From Lophium mytilinum (taxonomy: Eukaryota > Ascomycota > Dothideomycetes > Mytilinidiales > Mytilinidiaceae), in contig MU004196.1 of the NCBI GenBank assembly GCA_010093605.1, positions 522,255-586,254 of the forward strand: a stretch of DNA of 64,000 bases, written 5' to 3'. The notes below the pieces were generated by a model that saw nothing but the letters and a program-made list of their open reading frames with translations, had not been told where the DNA came from and did not search any database. Made by a program: the position numbers and the translations under genes. Positions within the stretch are counted from its first letter, which is position 1. Each line of letters opens with the position of its first letter. Positions 9,219-18,956 of the stretch are shown here, piece by piece.

Positions 9219-11213
9219 ATGGCCTTCCGCCTCGATTCTAGAGCAACAGCCGTTGCTATCATTCCACCGCCGCATCTCCACAGCTCCATCAACGACATTC
9301 GCAGCGTACACGATAAGAGCCACAACACTTGGCCACCCCATGTCAACATTCTGTACCCTTTCGTACACCCAGAGAAGCTCTCAGATGCTGTGCAGCTGCT
9401 TCGAAGTAGCCTAGAGATCAGCGATGTCTGCCTCAACATCGCAATCGCCGACGCTGGCTTGTTTCGACATCGCAAAAACGCCACTGTATGGCTGAAGCCT
9501 GCGCAGCATTCGGAAGATGCATTGAGACTACTTAGGAAAAAGCTCACCGGAGCTCTTGGGTGTGAAGAGCGCGAGGGAACGCATACCGGCGAATATACCC
9601 CTCATCTTTCTGTCGGGCAAAGTGCATTGAACGACGCCGTTATTGCGAAGCTTACCCAGAAGGCCGCAAAGCTCGCGGGCTTGGAGTGGCAGTGTCAGAG
9701 TCTGGTAGTTTTGAAGCGCGAACCGTCTGGGGAGATGAGCATTGTGGAGGAACTGCCCTTGGGACCTGAGTTCTCAGCTCTACCTCCAACGCCAGACCTC
9801 AAGACTCCGAGGCAAGATTCTGAATGGCGAACATGCCACTCTTTCACGCCCGAGTGCGGGTGGACGCGATCATTCTGGCATAAGAAGCCCGCAGCGTCAC
9901 CAGCTTCAGTGGAACCGAACGCCAAAGTTACCATTTCGTCTTACAATGTCATGACAGCACCATATGCCCCGTCGTTAGACCTTCGATTCCCACTCATTGT
10001 CGATGCAATCTCATCAATACCCTTCTCCTCGTCAGTCACGGTGCTTTGTCTACAAGAGGTGAGCGCAGACATATTACCGCTGCTACTCTCCGACCACTTC
10101 ATTCAAAAGTCGTACCCTTACTCAACGCACCACCCCTCGACACACCTCCCAAGTCAACGCAATCTGGTTATCTTAGCATCAGTACCGTTTACGCACCACA
10201 AGCTTGAATTTGCGGAACACCACAAGTCCGCCTTGATTGCCGACTTTGGCAATCTCGACTTCCAGGTAGCGAACGTACACCTGACAAGCGCGTTGACGGA
10301 CAAATCAGTCCTAGCGAAAACTAACCAAATGCATTTATTGACAAAATTCATCAAACGAGGCGCCAGCGGCAAGGAGGTCTTTGTGATTGGAGATTTCAAT
10401 CTTACGACATCAGTGAGAACAGTCAAGACGGCTCTCGAAGAACGGCTCATCACGAAGAAGACCGCACGACTGTTGCGAGGCGTTATCGACACGAGCCTCT
10501 GGGCCGACGTGTACGAGAGTGTCAATGCGCAGGCATTGAAAGATTCCTTTGACGCTGATACGGAAGGAGAAGAGGGCGCCACTTTCGACCGAATGACAAA
10601 CAAACTGGCCGCGATGTCCAAAGGGTTGATCGACAACCGACCACAGCGCTACGACAGACTGCTCCTCCGCAAAGGGGGACGGTCACAGGCGGAAAGTTTC
10701 CTAACGTTTGGACTACCAGCTAGTGACGGGACTTGTGCCAGTGATCATTACGGAATCACGGCAACGGTCAATATGCGGCCCACCGACGCTGAATCCGACC
10801 TCAAGGCGCCAGGTGTGGTTGCAACGAATAGAGACGGCACTATTCCACAAGACGTTCGTCTCAATGATCGGCAAGCCAGCGAGGACCCCTTCGCTGAACA
10901 TTCGATACCCCAACTGTCCGCGTCATCGTCAAGCTCCGAGAAACCTGTGATAAGGCTTCGAAAACTTCCTCCCGCACAAGACATCATCTCTCGCATCCGC
11001 TGGGACCCGTCTTTATCTGTCTCTGATTTTGTGGTAGGGTACTCCGACCGTTTCGTCGGCGTCAAGGAAATCGACCTGGTGAAGTGGAAACTGGAGACCA
11101 CGCATCTGGAGTTCATCCCCATGCACCGCGTGATGTGGATAAGACGGAAAGGAGATGGTGGAGAAAAGGTGTGGGATCGAGTTGAGAGGAGGATGACACT
11201 GGGCATGAATTGA
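9219..11213 (+). CDS. 2H phosphoesterase - EEP nuclease - MJ1316 fusion protein
   Basis: Single exon, 664 residues, three domains in order. Residues ~1-180 are a 2H (LigT/2'-5' RNA ligase-like) phosphoesterase with both motifs, H41-V-N43 in WPPHVNILYPF and H129-L-S131 in YTPHLSVGQ. Residues ~233-512 are an endonuclease/exonuclease/phosphatase (EEP) domain with SSYNV, the metal Glu in LCLQEV, VANVHLTS, VIGDFNL and SDHYGI. Residues ~576-660 are an MJ1316 (DUF504) domain (LPPAQDIISRIRWDP, then VGYSDRFVGVKEI and IPMHRVMWIRR), proposed in the literature to recognise RNA ends with cyclic phosphate. The set points to RNA-end processing or repair, probably 2',3'-cyclic phosphate. As I recall, related fungal proteins also carry a poly(A)-polymerase-like nucleotidyltransferase between EEP and MJ1316; here only ~64 low-complexity residues join them. 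Domain calls are strong; role is inference. Confidence 0.9.
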   Translation: MAFRLDSRATAVAIIPPPHLHSSINDIRSVHDKSHNTWPPHVNILYPFVHPEKLSDAVQLLRSSLEISDVCLNIAIADAGLFRHRKNATVWLKPAQHSEDALRLLRKKLTGALGCEEREGTHTGEYTPHLSVGQSALNDAVIAKLTQKAAKLAGLEWQCQSLVVLKREPSGEMSIVEELPLGPEFSALPPTPDLKTPRQDSEWRTCHSFTPECGWTRSFWHKKPAASPASVEPNAKVTISSYNVMTAPYAPSLDLRFPLIVDAISSIPFSSSVTVLCLQEVSADILPLLLSDHFIQKSYPYSTHHPSTHLPSQRNLVILASVPFTHHKLEFAEHHKSALIADFGNLDFQVANVHLTSALTDKSVLAKTNQMHLLTKFIKRGASGKEVFVIGDFNLTTSVRTVKTALEERLITKKTARLLRGVIDTSLWADVYESVNAQALKDSFDADTEGEEGATFDRMTNKLAAMSKGLIDNRPQRYDRLLLRKGGRSQAESFLTFGLPASDGTCASDHYGITATVNMRPTDAESDLKAPGVVATNRDGTIPQDVRLNDRQASEDPFAEHSIPQLSASSSSSEKPVIRLRKLPPAQDIISRIRWDPSLSVSDFVVGYSDRFVGVKEIDLVKWKLETTHLEFIPMHRVMWIRRKGDGGEKVWDRVERRMTLGMN

Positions 11214-11819
11214 GAGCCCTCAAACCGGAATCTAAGTACGATCGCCTCCGGAAAGCATACTATTTGTGAGTCGTGAACTGGATAGCTTCCAAAAATTTGC
11301 TGAGTAAATGATTTAGGTACGAGTCATTAGCTTTACCGGGGGTATATGTGCAGTATTGATCATGAGTTTACGCATATGGGTATACTATTGCTCGAGCGCC
11401 GCCGAGGAAAGGTGCCCGACCCTCACGTCAGTGGCATGTCTCACCCGTTGTACATATGCTCATTCATGTCCAAAGCGTAGCTCCGTTATTTGGCTCTTTA
11501 TGCCAAGCTTCACAATGTCAACCATGGATCATTTGAACCACTGCGACTTGGAACAAGCAGTGAGGCTAACCTCCTGTAATATAATCTAGCTTGATTCGCT
11601 TACGCCATCCCATGGGAAGAAGTAGAGCTTTCCAAAGCTCGTGGTAATCTAGACTAAAAAAATGCCACGAAGCCTGAATAGTCTGCACATCTCAAATTTC
11701 ACCAGTTGCCAACGCCTTCGAGTTTAAAGTGATTGGCTTCTATTTCTTCGGGCTATGATCCTACGCAAGTCGGATTTTCAGCATATATTTCTCTTCACGA
11801 AACCCAACGAGCGCTCGAC
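11214..11819. other. intergenic, 606 bp
   Basis: No gene recognised. It follows the stop of the 2H-EEP-MJ1316 gene and precedes a same-strand small gene; it should contain the terminator of the first and promoter of the second. Confidence 0.4.
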
Positions 11820-12408
11820 ATGTGAGTTTCGTACATGCCCACAAGCATTTGAACAATCAAACTCATAAAGAACGTTCCCTAGGACCGAACCTCGCTTCAT
11901 CCCCTCACGACTCCCACGGCTCCCAGTCGAGATATTTACCGACTACTGCAAAAGATACCCAGCCCTCTCCACCTCCACACTTGAGAACTTCGCATTCGCG
12001 CTTCTCAACGCGCACGAGACGCGCAGAGCGCACGGTTCTCTGGATGTTCCCGAAAGCGGGCTGGACGAATGGGTCATGACCTGGCTGCAGCACTGGGACC
12101 CTTGGCAGGGGGAAAAACCCGCTGGCGAACGAACCGCCTACCTAGCGTGGCGGCGAACGCCCGAGGGCGTTGAAGCCATCGCGAAGCGACCGCAGGCGTT
12201 TTACTATCCCCCGGTTTTGCGCTTCGCGGATCTGGAGGATGCTAGGGAGACTTGTTCACGGTCTCATAAGACTATTATGGAGTTTGTGGATAGGATGGTG
12301 GATGATAGGGCGAATATGGATGCGTGGCCAGTGAAGTTGAGAGAGAGGTTGAAGCTTGAGAGGGTCTTTGAGAGGGATCCTGGGTTTTTGGGGTGGGCTT
12401 TTAGATGA
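11820..12408 (+). CDS. hypothetical protein with an intron-split start codon
   Basis: The open frame 11883..12408 begins with G-ACC-GAA; an intron GTGAGT(11822)...CCCTAG(11882) joins it to AT at 11820-11821, so the ATG itself would be assembled by splicing (2 + 526 nt, 175 residues, starting MTEPRFIPSRLPRLPVEIF). Composition is natural across the whole frame: a Pro/Arg start, then DYCKRYPALSTSTLENFAFA, then WQGEKPAGERTAYLAWRR, and a charged helical C-terminus ending in PGFLGWAFR. No family is recognised, and no signal or membrane segment is visible. If the split start is wrong, the next in-frame ATG is at 12076 (110 residues), which would discard ~64 protein-like residues. The branch site is weak. 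Real gene likely; start uncertain. Confidence 0.6.
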
Positions 12409-13072
12409 GTTTGAGGGGGGGAAGTCGGCGATTCATTGGTTGGTTCGAGTGCTTCTAGGACACGGCAACGAACTATCGGAATGGTAAAAGGAGGTTCACG
12501 GGATGGTGGTGGGAGGATGTAGGGCTTGTTTTGATTCTTACTGTACTAAGCTTCGAGTTTAGGCGCACGGGTATATAACTGTTCTAGCTTCACTCTTGTT
12601 CTCTCGACATCACTGTGAGGAGTATTTAGGCACCGTGTTAGATACTAGTCGAGAGGTAGTCTAATCTGCGCTGCGTTGATATTCACATTGTATTTGGAGT
12701 GTTCGAAGCTTGTCGGGGTGCCTCAGATAGTTGCAAAGAGTACCCAAGCTTATGCCTTAGACTTTAGTACAGTAGCAATACTAGAGAATTGAGACTTAAC
12801 ACTAGAAACTTATTTCATAATCATATATGTGCAGTAGAAGATTGCACTCTATGCAATACATTGATTCGAGTATTGAGGGCATCGGTCAAGTGATTGATGT
12901 GGGAGGTGACGTGTGGGAAGTTTTAGGTCGCATATTAGACACTTGCTCACCGCCGTGAAGACTGTACAGGCGGAACTGGGCATTCATCATATGATAACGC
13001 ACCTCGAGCAGGTTGTAGCCGCATAGTGGTGTCAAATGCCGTCGTGTTAGTCCGTCAAGACCACCATGTGCA
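12409..13072. other. intergenic, 664 bp
   Basis: AT-richer tract between two convergent genes. No gene, repeat or RNA structure was recognised. Confidence 0.45.
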
Positions 13073-14458
13073 CTACAACTCCCTCCTTCCAGTGCCCTCT
13101 TCCAGCCGTGCACATCTGCTTTTCCGCCGCCTATGGTGTTCCAACACCATCTGATAGGTGACGCCATCCGCCAACTTCTTGTGGTACCACTCCGCATCTA
13201 CTGTGGCTTCTGGGAGGTTGTTAGGCAGCGGAAGGCTCTGTGCAGTGCCAACCTCGTAAGAAATTCCATTCTTTTCGCAGGACTCTTTAACCATCTCCAC
13301 CAGGGCCCGCACCTCGACCGTGTGATTCAGACACCATGTGCTATTCAACAGAGCGCGGCTTGGCTTCCGGAACTGTCGAAAGCTTTGCACAGTCCATGCC
13401 GGTCCTGAACGATGTCTGTAATTGAAATATTCGTCTCCGAAACTTTCGCACTCGCACAGCTCGCTCTGCAGTCTTATGCATTCCATTAAAATATCCAGGG
13501 CTTCTTCGGGACCTACTTCAAGTTGAGGCTGCCTGAATTCAGGCTCCGCCAGCCATGGAAGCAGCGCCGTTTTAATGGTCCAGACGAAATCGTAATCCGG
13601 GTTTCCGCGCTCCATCAGTTGCATGCAACGCTCCCAGCTCTCCATGTCTGCAGCTACTTCCGCACGCCACATCTTCGAGGCTAGAAGCCACCAAAACGCC
13701 TCGTCGATTTCGATCGTAATCCAGCGCTTCCCACGGTGGGTCTCTGGACGTGGAATTGATGTAGGCAAAATGGCGTGCTTCAGCTTTCTCTCGAGGGCAT
13801 CGAAAGTGTCCCTGTACCTCAGGCTGTTCATACTTAGCTGTAATGTGATGTGCCGGCATGATAGCTCGATGGCTCTGAGCTGAGGGTATGTCCAATATTC
13901 GCGAAAATTCTCTGCACGGGCTACAACAATCGGCATGCGGATGTGGGCGTGGTCTTTGAATACCGCTGTCACCTCTTGATTAAGCTGCCGGTCTACGCGG
14001 AAGATGGCCCATCGATTGGGGTCTTTGTTGCGACGTGTCGTCGTGAAGGGGGTGTCGATGCCGATGACGAGCTTGTAGACTTCGTCACGAGTCTCTCGGG
14101 GAAGATCTTTGAATCGGAAGTGGCCATCATCGTAGATGGGAGTGTCTAATTTCAGTTGCGGATGGAGGTGTTCAGTCGACGATGCTGGTGAGCCTTGGGG
14201 AGACGCCATCTGTACGTCGGGTGGAGTATCTCCAACGGCGTTGGATGCTGCCGGGCATGAAGACATTGAGGCAGTGAGAGATGTAGTGTTGAGGAATGTG
14301 CGTTCGCTTTGATGAAGTTTTATCGCGTGTGCGTCGTGTTCTATCTGAACCATGGTACAGCCTTGACAGTTAAATCCATCGAACCTTGGGATGAATGAAG
14401 AAGAAACCCCCAAGAAATGGGGCGAGTCCATGACAGACAGCCTCCCGCGTACGTTCAT
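13073..14458 (-). CDS. F-box-like fungal protein
   Basis: Single exon, 461 residues from the furthest ATG. Residues ~115-135 (FRFKDLPRETRDEVYKLVIG) match the F-box-like start common in large lineage-specific families of ascomycetes, followed by INRQLNQE-type context (RVDRQLNQEVTAVF) where those proteins typically check for 'former residents' of the fold. The rest is helical with many Trp/Arg/Glu and no second domain I can name. The N-terminal ~100 residues are Ser/Thr/Pro-rich; later in-frame ATGs (for example the one starting MVQIEHDAHA, or MSSCPAASN) may be the true start. It diverges from SWC4 across 389 bp. Function beyond an F-box-like guess is unknown. Confidence 0.7.
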   Translation of the reverse strand: MNVRGRLSVMDSPHFLGVSSSFIPRFDGFNCQGCTMVQIEHDAHAIKLHQSERTFLNTTSLTASMSSCPAASNAVGDTPPDVQMASPQGSPASSTEHLHPQLKLDTPIYDDGHFRFKDLPRETRDEVYKLVIGIDTPFTTTRRNKDPNRWAIFRVDRQLNQEVTAVFKDHAHIRMPIVVARAENFREYWTYPQLRAIELSCRHITLQLSMNSLRYRDTFDALERKLKHAILPTSIPRPETHRGKRWITIEIDEAFWWLLASKMWRAEVAADMESWERCMQLMERGNPDYDFVWTIKTALLPWLAEPEFRQPQLEVGPEEALDILMECIRLQSELCECESFGDEYFNYRHRSGPAWTVQSFRQFRKPSRALLNSTWCLNHTVEVRALVEMVKESCEKNGISYEVGTAQSLPLPNNLPEATVDAEWYHKKLADGVTYQMVLEHHRRRKSRCARLEEGTGRREL

Positions 14459-14847
14459 GAGATCGCTGACAAGATACTAGTTCTGGGCAAATTGGCAAAG
14501 GCCTGGGACTCTTGAGGGAGTTCCATCTGATATTTTGTGAAAGCGTTTCACCTATCAAAAGTCTCCGAAGGATATGCGTTCAATGTGCTGTGATCTATTA
14601 GTATCGACGCACGAATGCAGTTTACTGGTTTCTGAAGTATTTATGAGCGGCGCGAGGTGACGAAGAATTTGGAATGTGAGCTGCGAGACACGTGACGCGG
14701 AGGACCGCCGCCGCAATCTATCAACTTCACCACCACAGATCCATCGCGAAACAGCGACCTCACCCAAGTTCCATCACACACGCAACACGCCATCCTCCTC
14801 CTGGACCCCGCCCACCGTCCAGGAGCCCTCTACATCCCCGAATCATA
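14459..14847. promoter_or_regulatory. divergent promoter region, 389 bp
   Basis: Shared upstream region of the minus-strand F-box-like gene and plus-strand SWC4. It is CA/CT-rich near the SWC4 start (14750-14845), typical of fungal leaders. No specific binding site is claimed beyond a GACACGTGACG block at 14686-14696 containing a CACGTG E-box-like core. Confidence 0.4.
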
Positions 14848-16878
14848 ATGGCGACGCGAAGGGACATCCAGGACATTATAGGCCTACCTGGCGGCGGAGA
14901 CACGCCCGCACCCAAGAAGCGCGCGAAGACTGCTGGACCACAGAAGAAGCTGCGTATGTTCAATACCACGCCTAACTGCGGAGAACGACATACTAATCCG
15001 AATGAATATCTATAGATGGCGTAAATCGCGAAGTCGCAGCGCTCTACGGCGAACGCCCTCCTCCGGTAGCTGTCTATGAGGAGAAAAAGACATACAGGGC
15101 CAAGCGGGCGAATTTGGGGCCAGTGAGGCCATGGTAAGAAATACACAATATGTATGCGCTTCCAGCTAGGTGCTAATTGGGTCCAATGTAGGATACAACA
15201 ACCTTTCACGAATCCAGCCCGCACCGATGGCCTCGTACTCAAGCATTGGAGGCGCAAACCCACGGCACGCCCAAATATCGAAAATGGCGGGGACACTGCA
15301 ATGGAGGATGCGGACAACCAGTCGCCACAACTTGAGACGGACTACGAGTACGCGCGATTCAATGTCGATGTGTCAGTTCCCTCCTACACCGACGAAGAGT
15401 ACGAGGCACACCTCCGTAGCAATGAGTGGAGTCGAGAGGAAACGGATTACCTCCTGGAACTGGCCAAGGACTTCTATCTGCGATGGCCGGTCATCCATGA
15501 CCGCTACGAATTCCAATCCGCAAAGGCTGAGCCCGCCGATGATGCCGCGTCTGCAGGAGATAGCATACTCGAGAATCCCACCGATGCCCTCTCTACCCTT
15601 CCGTACAACTCCAGCTTGCCCCGCGATCCTCGCTCCATCGAAGACCTCAAAGCGCGGTACTACTTTGTGTGGGAAACGACGCTGAAACTCCACCGACCGC
15701 CCGAGGCCATGGAATCCAGCGAATTCGAACTCCTCGAAGTGCTGCACAGCTACAACCCCGACTCCGAACACGTGCGCAAGCGGATCGCGCTCGCCCTCAT
15801 GAGCCGTCCGCTCGACGAAGTCAAAGAAGAAGAGTTCCTCCTCGCCGAACTGCAGCGCATCAACATCGCCGCCAACCGCCTCGACGCCGAGCGCGCCGAA
15901 CTCCGCGAACGCCTGGAAGCTCCCACCCCCCAGCGCGATCTTGGCCCAGCAGGGCCCTTGGGAAACTTCCAGTCCTCGCAAGCCCTGACCGCCCTCTTCC
16001 AGCAGCTCTTCCAGCAAGACCGCTCCAAGAAGCGCGCCTCGGGCAGCGGCCGCCTCAGCCTCTCCGCCGGCGACATCATCGGCACCCCCACCGCCGCCCA
16101 GCAAGCCGCCTACAATGCCGCCGCCGGCAGCCGCAAGGCCAGCATGGCGCACCCACCGCCCCCGCAGCCGCAGCTGCGCGCCCTCTCCGCGGCCGAGGAG
16201 CGCCGCTACGGCGTCAGCAACCACGACCGCCTCACGTCTGGCGTCTCCTTCGGCTCTGACAAGCTCGTCAAGATGCGCCAGGCTAAGAGCGGCGTGCAGA
16301 CGCAGAAAATCGCTGCCGTGCTCGCCCAGCTTGGCTTTGGCGATATCATCACGATCCCTACGGCGCGGGTGGGCGCTGCGTTTGAGGGGCTGGTTGCGAA
16401 GGTCGGGAAGCTGCTCGATCTGCGGAAGGTGCGCGAGAAGGAGGAGAATGAGGTCAAGGTGCTGGATGGCATGCGGGCGAAGCGAGCGGGCGAGGATCCT
16501 GCGGCTACCGGTTCTGCGCCGCCGCAGCATGGCCGCGATAGCACGGAGACGCAGGAGCGCGATATGAAACAGGAGGAGCGCGATGAGAGCTTGATGGAGC
16601 AGTCTATAGCGGACTCGACTGTAGGGGCCGAGACAACCTATGCGGAGGATGGAGAAGGGGGGGATGATGCCGAGGGAGAGGAGGACGATGCGGAGGGCGA
16701 GGAGGACGCGGATGGCGAGACGAATGCGACAAGTACGAGGCAGGTTTCTGAGGCAGTTAGTACGAGAGCTGCGACGACTCCAGCAGCGTCTGTGAAGGCG
16801 GGGCATAAGAGGAGTGCGAGTGTGCTTAGTGCGGGTAGTACTAGGAGTAGGGCGAGTACGAAGAGGGCGAGGAAGTGA
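14848..16878 (+). CDS. SWC4: SWR1/NuA4 complex subunit Swc4 (DMAP1 homologue)
   Basis: Exons 14848..14953, 15016..15133 and 15192..16878 give 636 residues. Donors are GTATGT and GTAAGA, acceptors TATAG and TGTAG. The order of parts matches Swc4/DMAP1: an N-terminal segment (RRDIQDIIGLPGG, then GVNREVAALYGERPPPV), the linker KANLGPVRPW-type motif split by intron 2, then a SANT/Myb-like domain around residues 125-170 (SNEWSREETDYLLELAKDF then RWPVIHDRYEF). The middle has a helical DMAP1 region (RLDAERAELRERL) and the C-terminus is acidic and Ser/Arg-rich. By family knowledge it is shared by the SWR1 remodeller (H2A.Z deposition) and the NuA4 acetyltransferase, and acts in the nucleus. Codon use becomes very GC-rich between 15.7 and 16.4 kb, which creates a 514-codon shadow frame on the other strand. 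Confidence 0.93.
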
Positions 16879-17288
16879 GGGAATGGGTAGGGGTATTGCG
16901 CTTTTGGGATGGCGCATGGGGTCTGGTTTGGGGTTAAGGTGGTGTATCGGGCTTGACTACTGCATAGCGATGGCGTTCTGTGCTTTGAAAAGGTAGGTAG
17001 CTAGCTAGGCATCGTAAAACAACTAAAGGACTGTTGTAGGTTCTTTCTTATTTTTATCAAGAGATTGGATAGTCATACTCTTGCACTATTCCTAGGATGT
17101 CGTAAACTGCATTGGTCAATCAGCCCCATTTCATTCTGCCATCACGCATCACATCAAAAAGAGAGAAAGAGATATAGGTTCAGAAGAGGTTTTTGTCTAT
17201 AGGCCACACGGACGAGCCCCTCTCTTCCACCTGGAGTATTTATACATAGAGCCTTCGGCCATTTCACTCTCCTTCCTCCTTAGGAGAA
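16879..17288. other. intergenic, 410 bp, between convergent genes
   Basis: Between the ends of SWC4 and the low-complexity coiled-coil gene. T-rich runs near 17040-17060 would suit a 3' end region. No gene is seen. Confidence 0.4.
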
Positions 17289-18881
17289 CTACCACCCCTT
17301 ACGCTTCTTGGCGCCATTCTTGTCGTCTTCGGTATCCTCGATCTTGATCCTGGGGTCCCTGCTATTCGCCTCGAGCTTGACTTCGACTTCGTCAGATAGG
17401 GAGGAAGAGGGTTCGGAGGAGCTGGTGGAACGGGATGCAGAGGCATTGACGGGAGACGGATGCCACCGAAGGTCCATCTCTGTATTCGCGAGGGTAGGGT
17501 GCTCTTCAACCCAGCGCCTCCGACGCTTGGCGGCATTCAGTTTCTTACGCTGATTCTTACTCATGGGCTCTGGGCTCTCCGGAGGGGCAATGTTCGAATT
17601 GATAGCTCCGCTACCGCGAGGCTGTCCACTCAGAGTTCCAGCAGGCCGACCACTCAAGGTTCCAGTAGGCTGACGCCTCAAGTTTCCAAAAGGCTGGCGG
17701 CCGCGAGCCTTGTCTTTCGCCTTGGAGACGCCCGCTTGCGTCCCACGATAGTGGTTCGCTTGGCGGTCACCATTCGGCTTGCTCCGCGGCTTTGGTTGTC
17801 TGCGTCCTCTGGCTGCCGTACCGCCTGGGACAGCTTGGCTGTGAAACTGTGCCCACTCAGCCTCCATGCGGGCCACAAGACGACGCTGTTCCTCCAGCTG
17901 ATGGCGCAGACCATCTTCGACGAGCGTGCGTTCGAATCTAGACTGCTCCACTTCCATCCGCGCTACAAGTGAACGATGTTCTTCCACTTGTCGGCGCAAA
18001 CCAGCTTCGACAGACTCCCATTCGTACCTAGGTCTTCCGCTCGGTGGATCAAAGCGAACACGATACCACTGGCCTATATCGCTATCCCACAGCCATGTAG
18101 GACCGCCATCTGACACTGGGCCGAAGTCGTTCCGCGCTGGTTGATTCTCTGCCTGCCGGTGGACCGCCTGGGAAGGCTTACCAGGGGCTCGACCCGTTGG
18201 TAAAGGCTGATCGGGAGCGGGATCTTCCACTGCCAAGGGGTGCCTTCCATAGCTGTCTACACCGCCGAAACGCACGCTGGCATGCTCCGGTCCTCGTTGA
18301 GTCGGGACCGGCGCGTGCAGTGATCGACCGGGTTGGAGGCGCGCAGGAATAAAATCCTCGAAATTGCGGTAAATCTGCGAGTCCTGCGTCGGTAGATCTA
18401 AAGTGGGCGCACCCGTTAGCTTAGCTCTACGCGAGATGCGAGTATTGGAGTCTCCCATCAGACGAGCAAAGCTCAAGTCCGCGTGGGGTGGAAGTTGCTG
18501 GAGTGCAGGGTGACTCACAGCAAAGCCATCGGCGGCTCGGTATAAAGAGTGCTCAGGCACTACTTCAACACCGTCTCTCATCGCAGGGCGAAGAAGAGAT
18601 GAGCGGCCAGGGTCTGGCGAGGCTTGGTGGCGCTCTCTATTCGGGAGCCCACGGGTGTGGAAAGATGCGGTATCATCCAGTGGTGGCGGAAAGGCGGCTT
18701 GGGGTACCGCACTTGTCCGTTCATCTCGTTGTCGCGGAAAGGCGCTTCGAGGAGCTGCACTTGTCCGCTGATAGGAGAAGATACCAGACACATCGTCTAG
18801 TTGCGTTGGTAGAGGCGGATGAAGCCGGCCTTGGGGGCGGCGACGCCGCGATGAATCACCGAGATCTGTGTCATCATCCAT
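17289..18881 (-). CDS. low-complexity, coiled-coil hypothetical protein
   Basis: Single exon. I chose the ATG at 18881 (MDDDTDLGDSSRRRR), 530 residues; an in-frame ATG at 18956 would add a hydrophobic 25-residue stretch that could mimic a signal peptide. The chain is Arg/Pro/Ser/Gln-rich. Residues ~310-370 hold two copies of one helical unit (EAGLRRQVEEHRSLVARME and EDGLRHQLEEQRRLVARME), a clear internal duplication with heptad spacing. A later segment repeats RQPTGTLSGRPAGTLSG-type blocks, and near the end NQRKKLNAAKRRRRW is strongly basic and may bind nucleic acid or drive nuclear entry. Domain family not recognised. Likely a disordered or scaffold protein, role unknown. Confidence 0.7.
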   Translation of the reverse strand: MDDDTDLGDSSRRRRPQGRLHPPLPTQLDDVSGIFSYQRTSAAPRSAFPRQRDERTSAVPQAAFPPPLDDTASFHTRGLPNRERHQASPDPGRSSLLRPAMRDGVEVVPEHSLYRAADGFAVSHPALQQLPPHADLSFARLMGDSNTRISRRAKLTGAPTLDLPTQDSQIYRNFEDFIPARLQPGRSLHAPVPTQRGPEHASVRFGGVDSYGRHPLAVEDPAPDQPLPTGRAPGKPSQAVHRQAENQPARNDFGPVSDGGPTWLWDSDIGQWYRVRFDPPSGRPRYEWESVEAGLRRQVEEHRSLVARMEVEQSRFERTLVEDGLRHQLEEQRRLVARMEAEWAQFHSQAVPGGTAARGRRQPKPRSKPNGDRQANHYRGTQAGVSKAKDKARGRQPFGNLRRQPTGTLSGRPAGTLSGQPRGSGAINSNIAPPESPEPMSKNQRKKLNAAKRRRRWVEEHPTLANTEMDLRWHPSPVNASASRSTSSSEPSSSLSDEVEVKLEANSRDPRIKIEDTEDDKNGAKKRKGW

Positions 18882-18956
18882 GGTGGCAATGATGAAGGTG
18901 TGGAGGAGAGAAAAGAAGGTGAGGTGCAAAGATATAAACCAAACGAGTTGACGCAC

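Noticed and set aside
15373-16917. 514-codon frame on the minus strand opposite SWC4
   Set aside because: It mirrors the GC-rich coding strand of SWC4, is Arg/Leu/Gly-biased and has no domain, whereas the plus strand has the clear Swc4 domain order.
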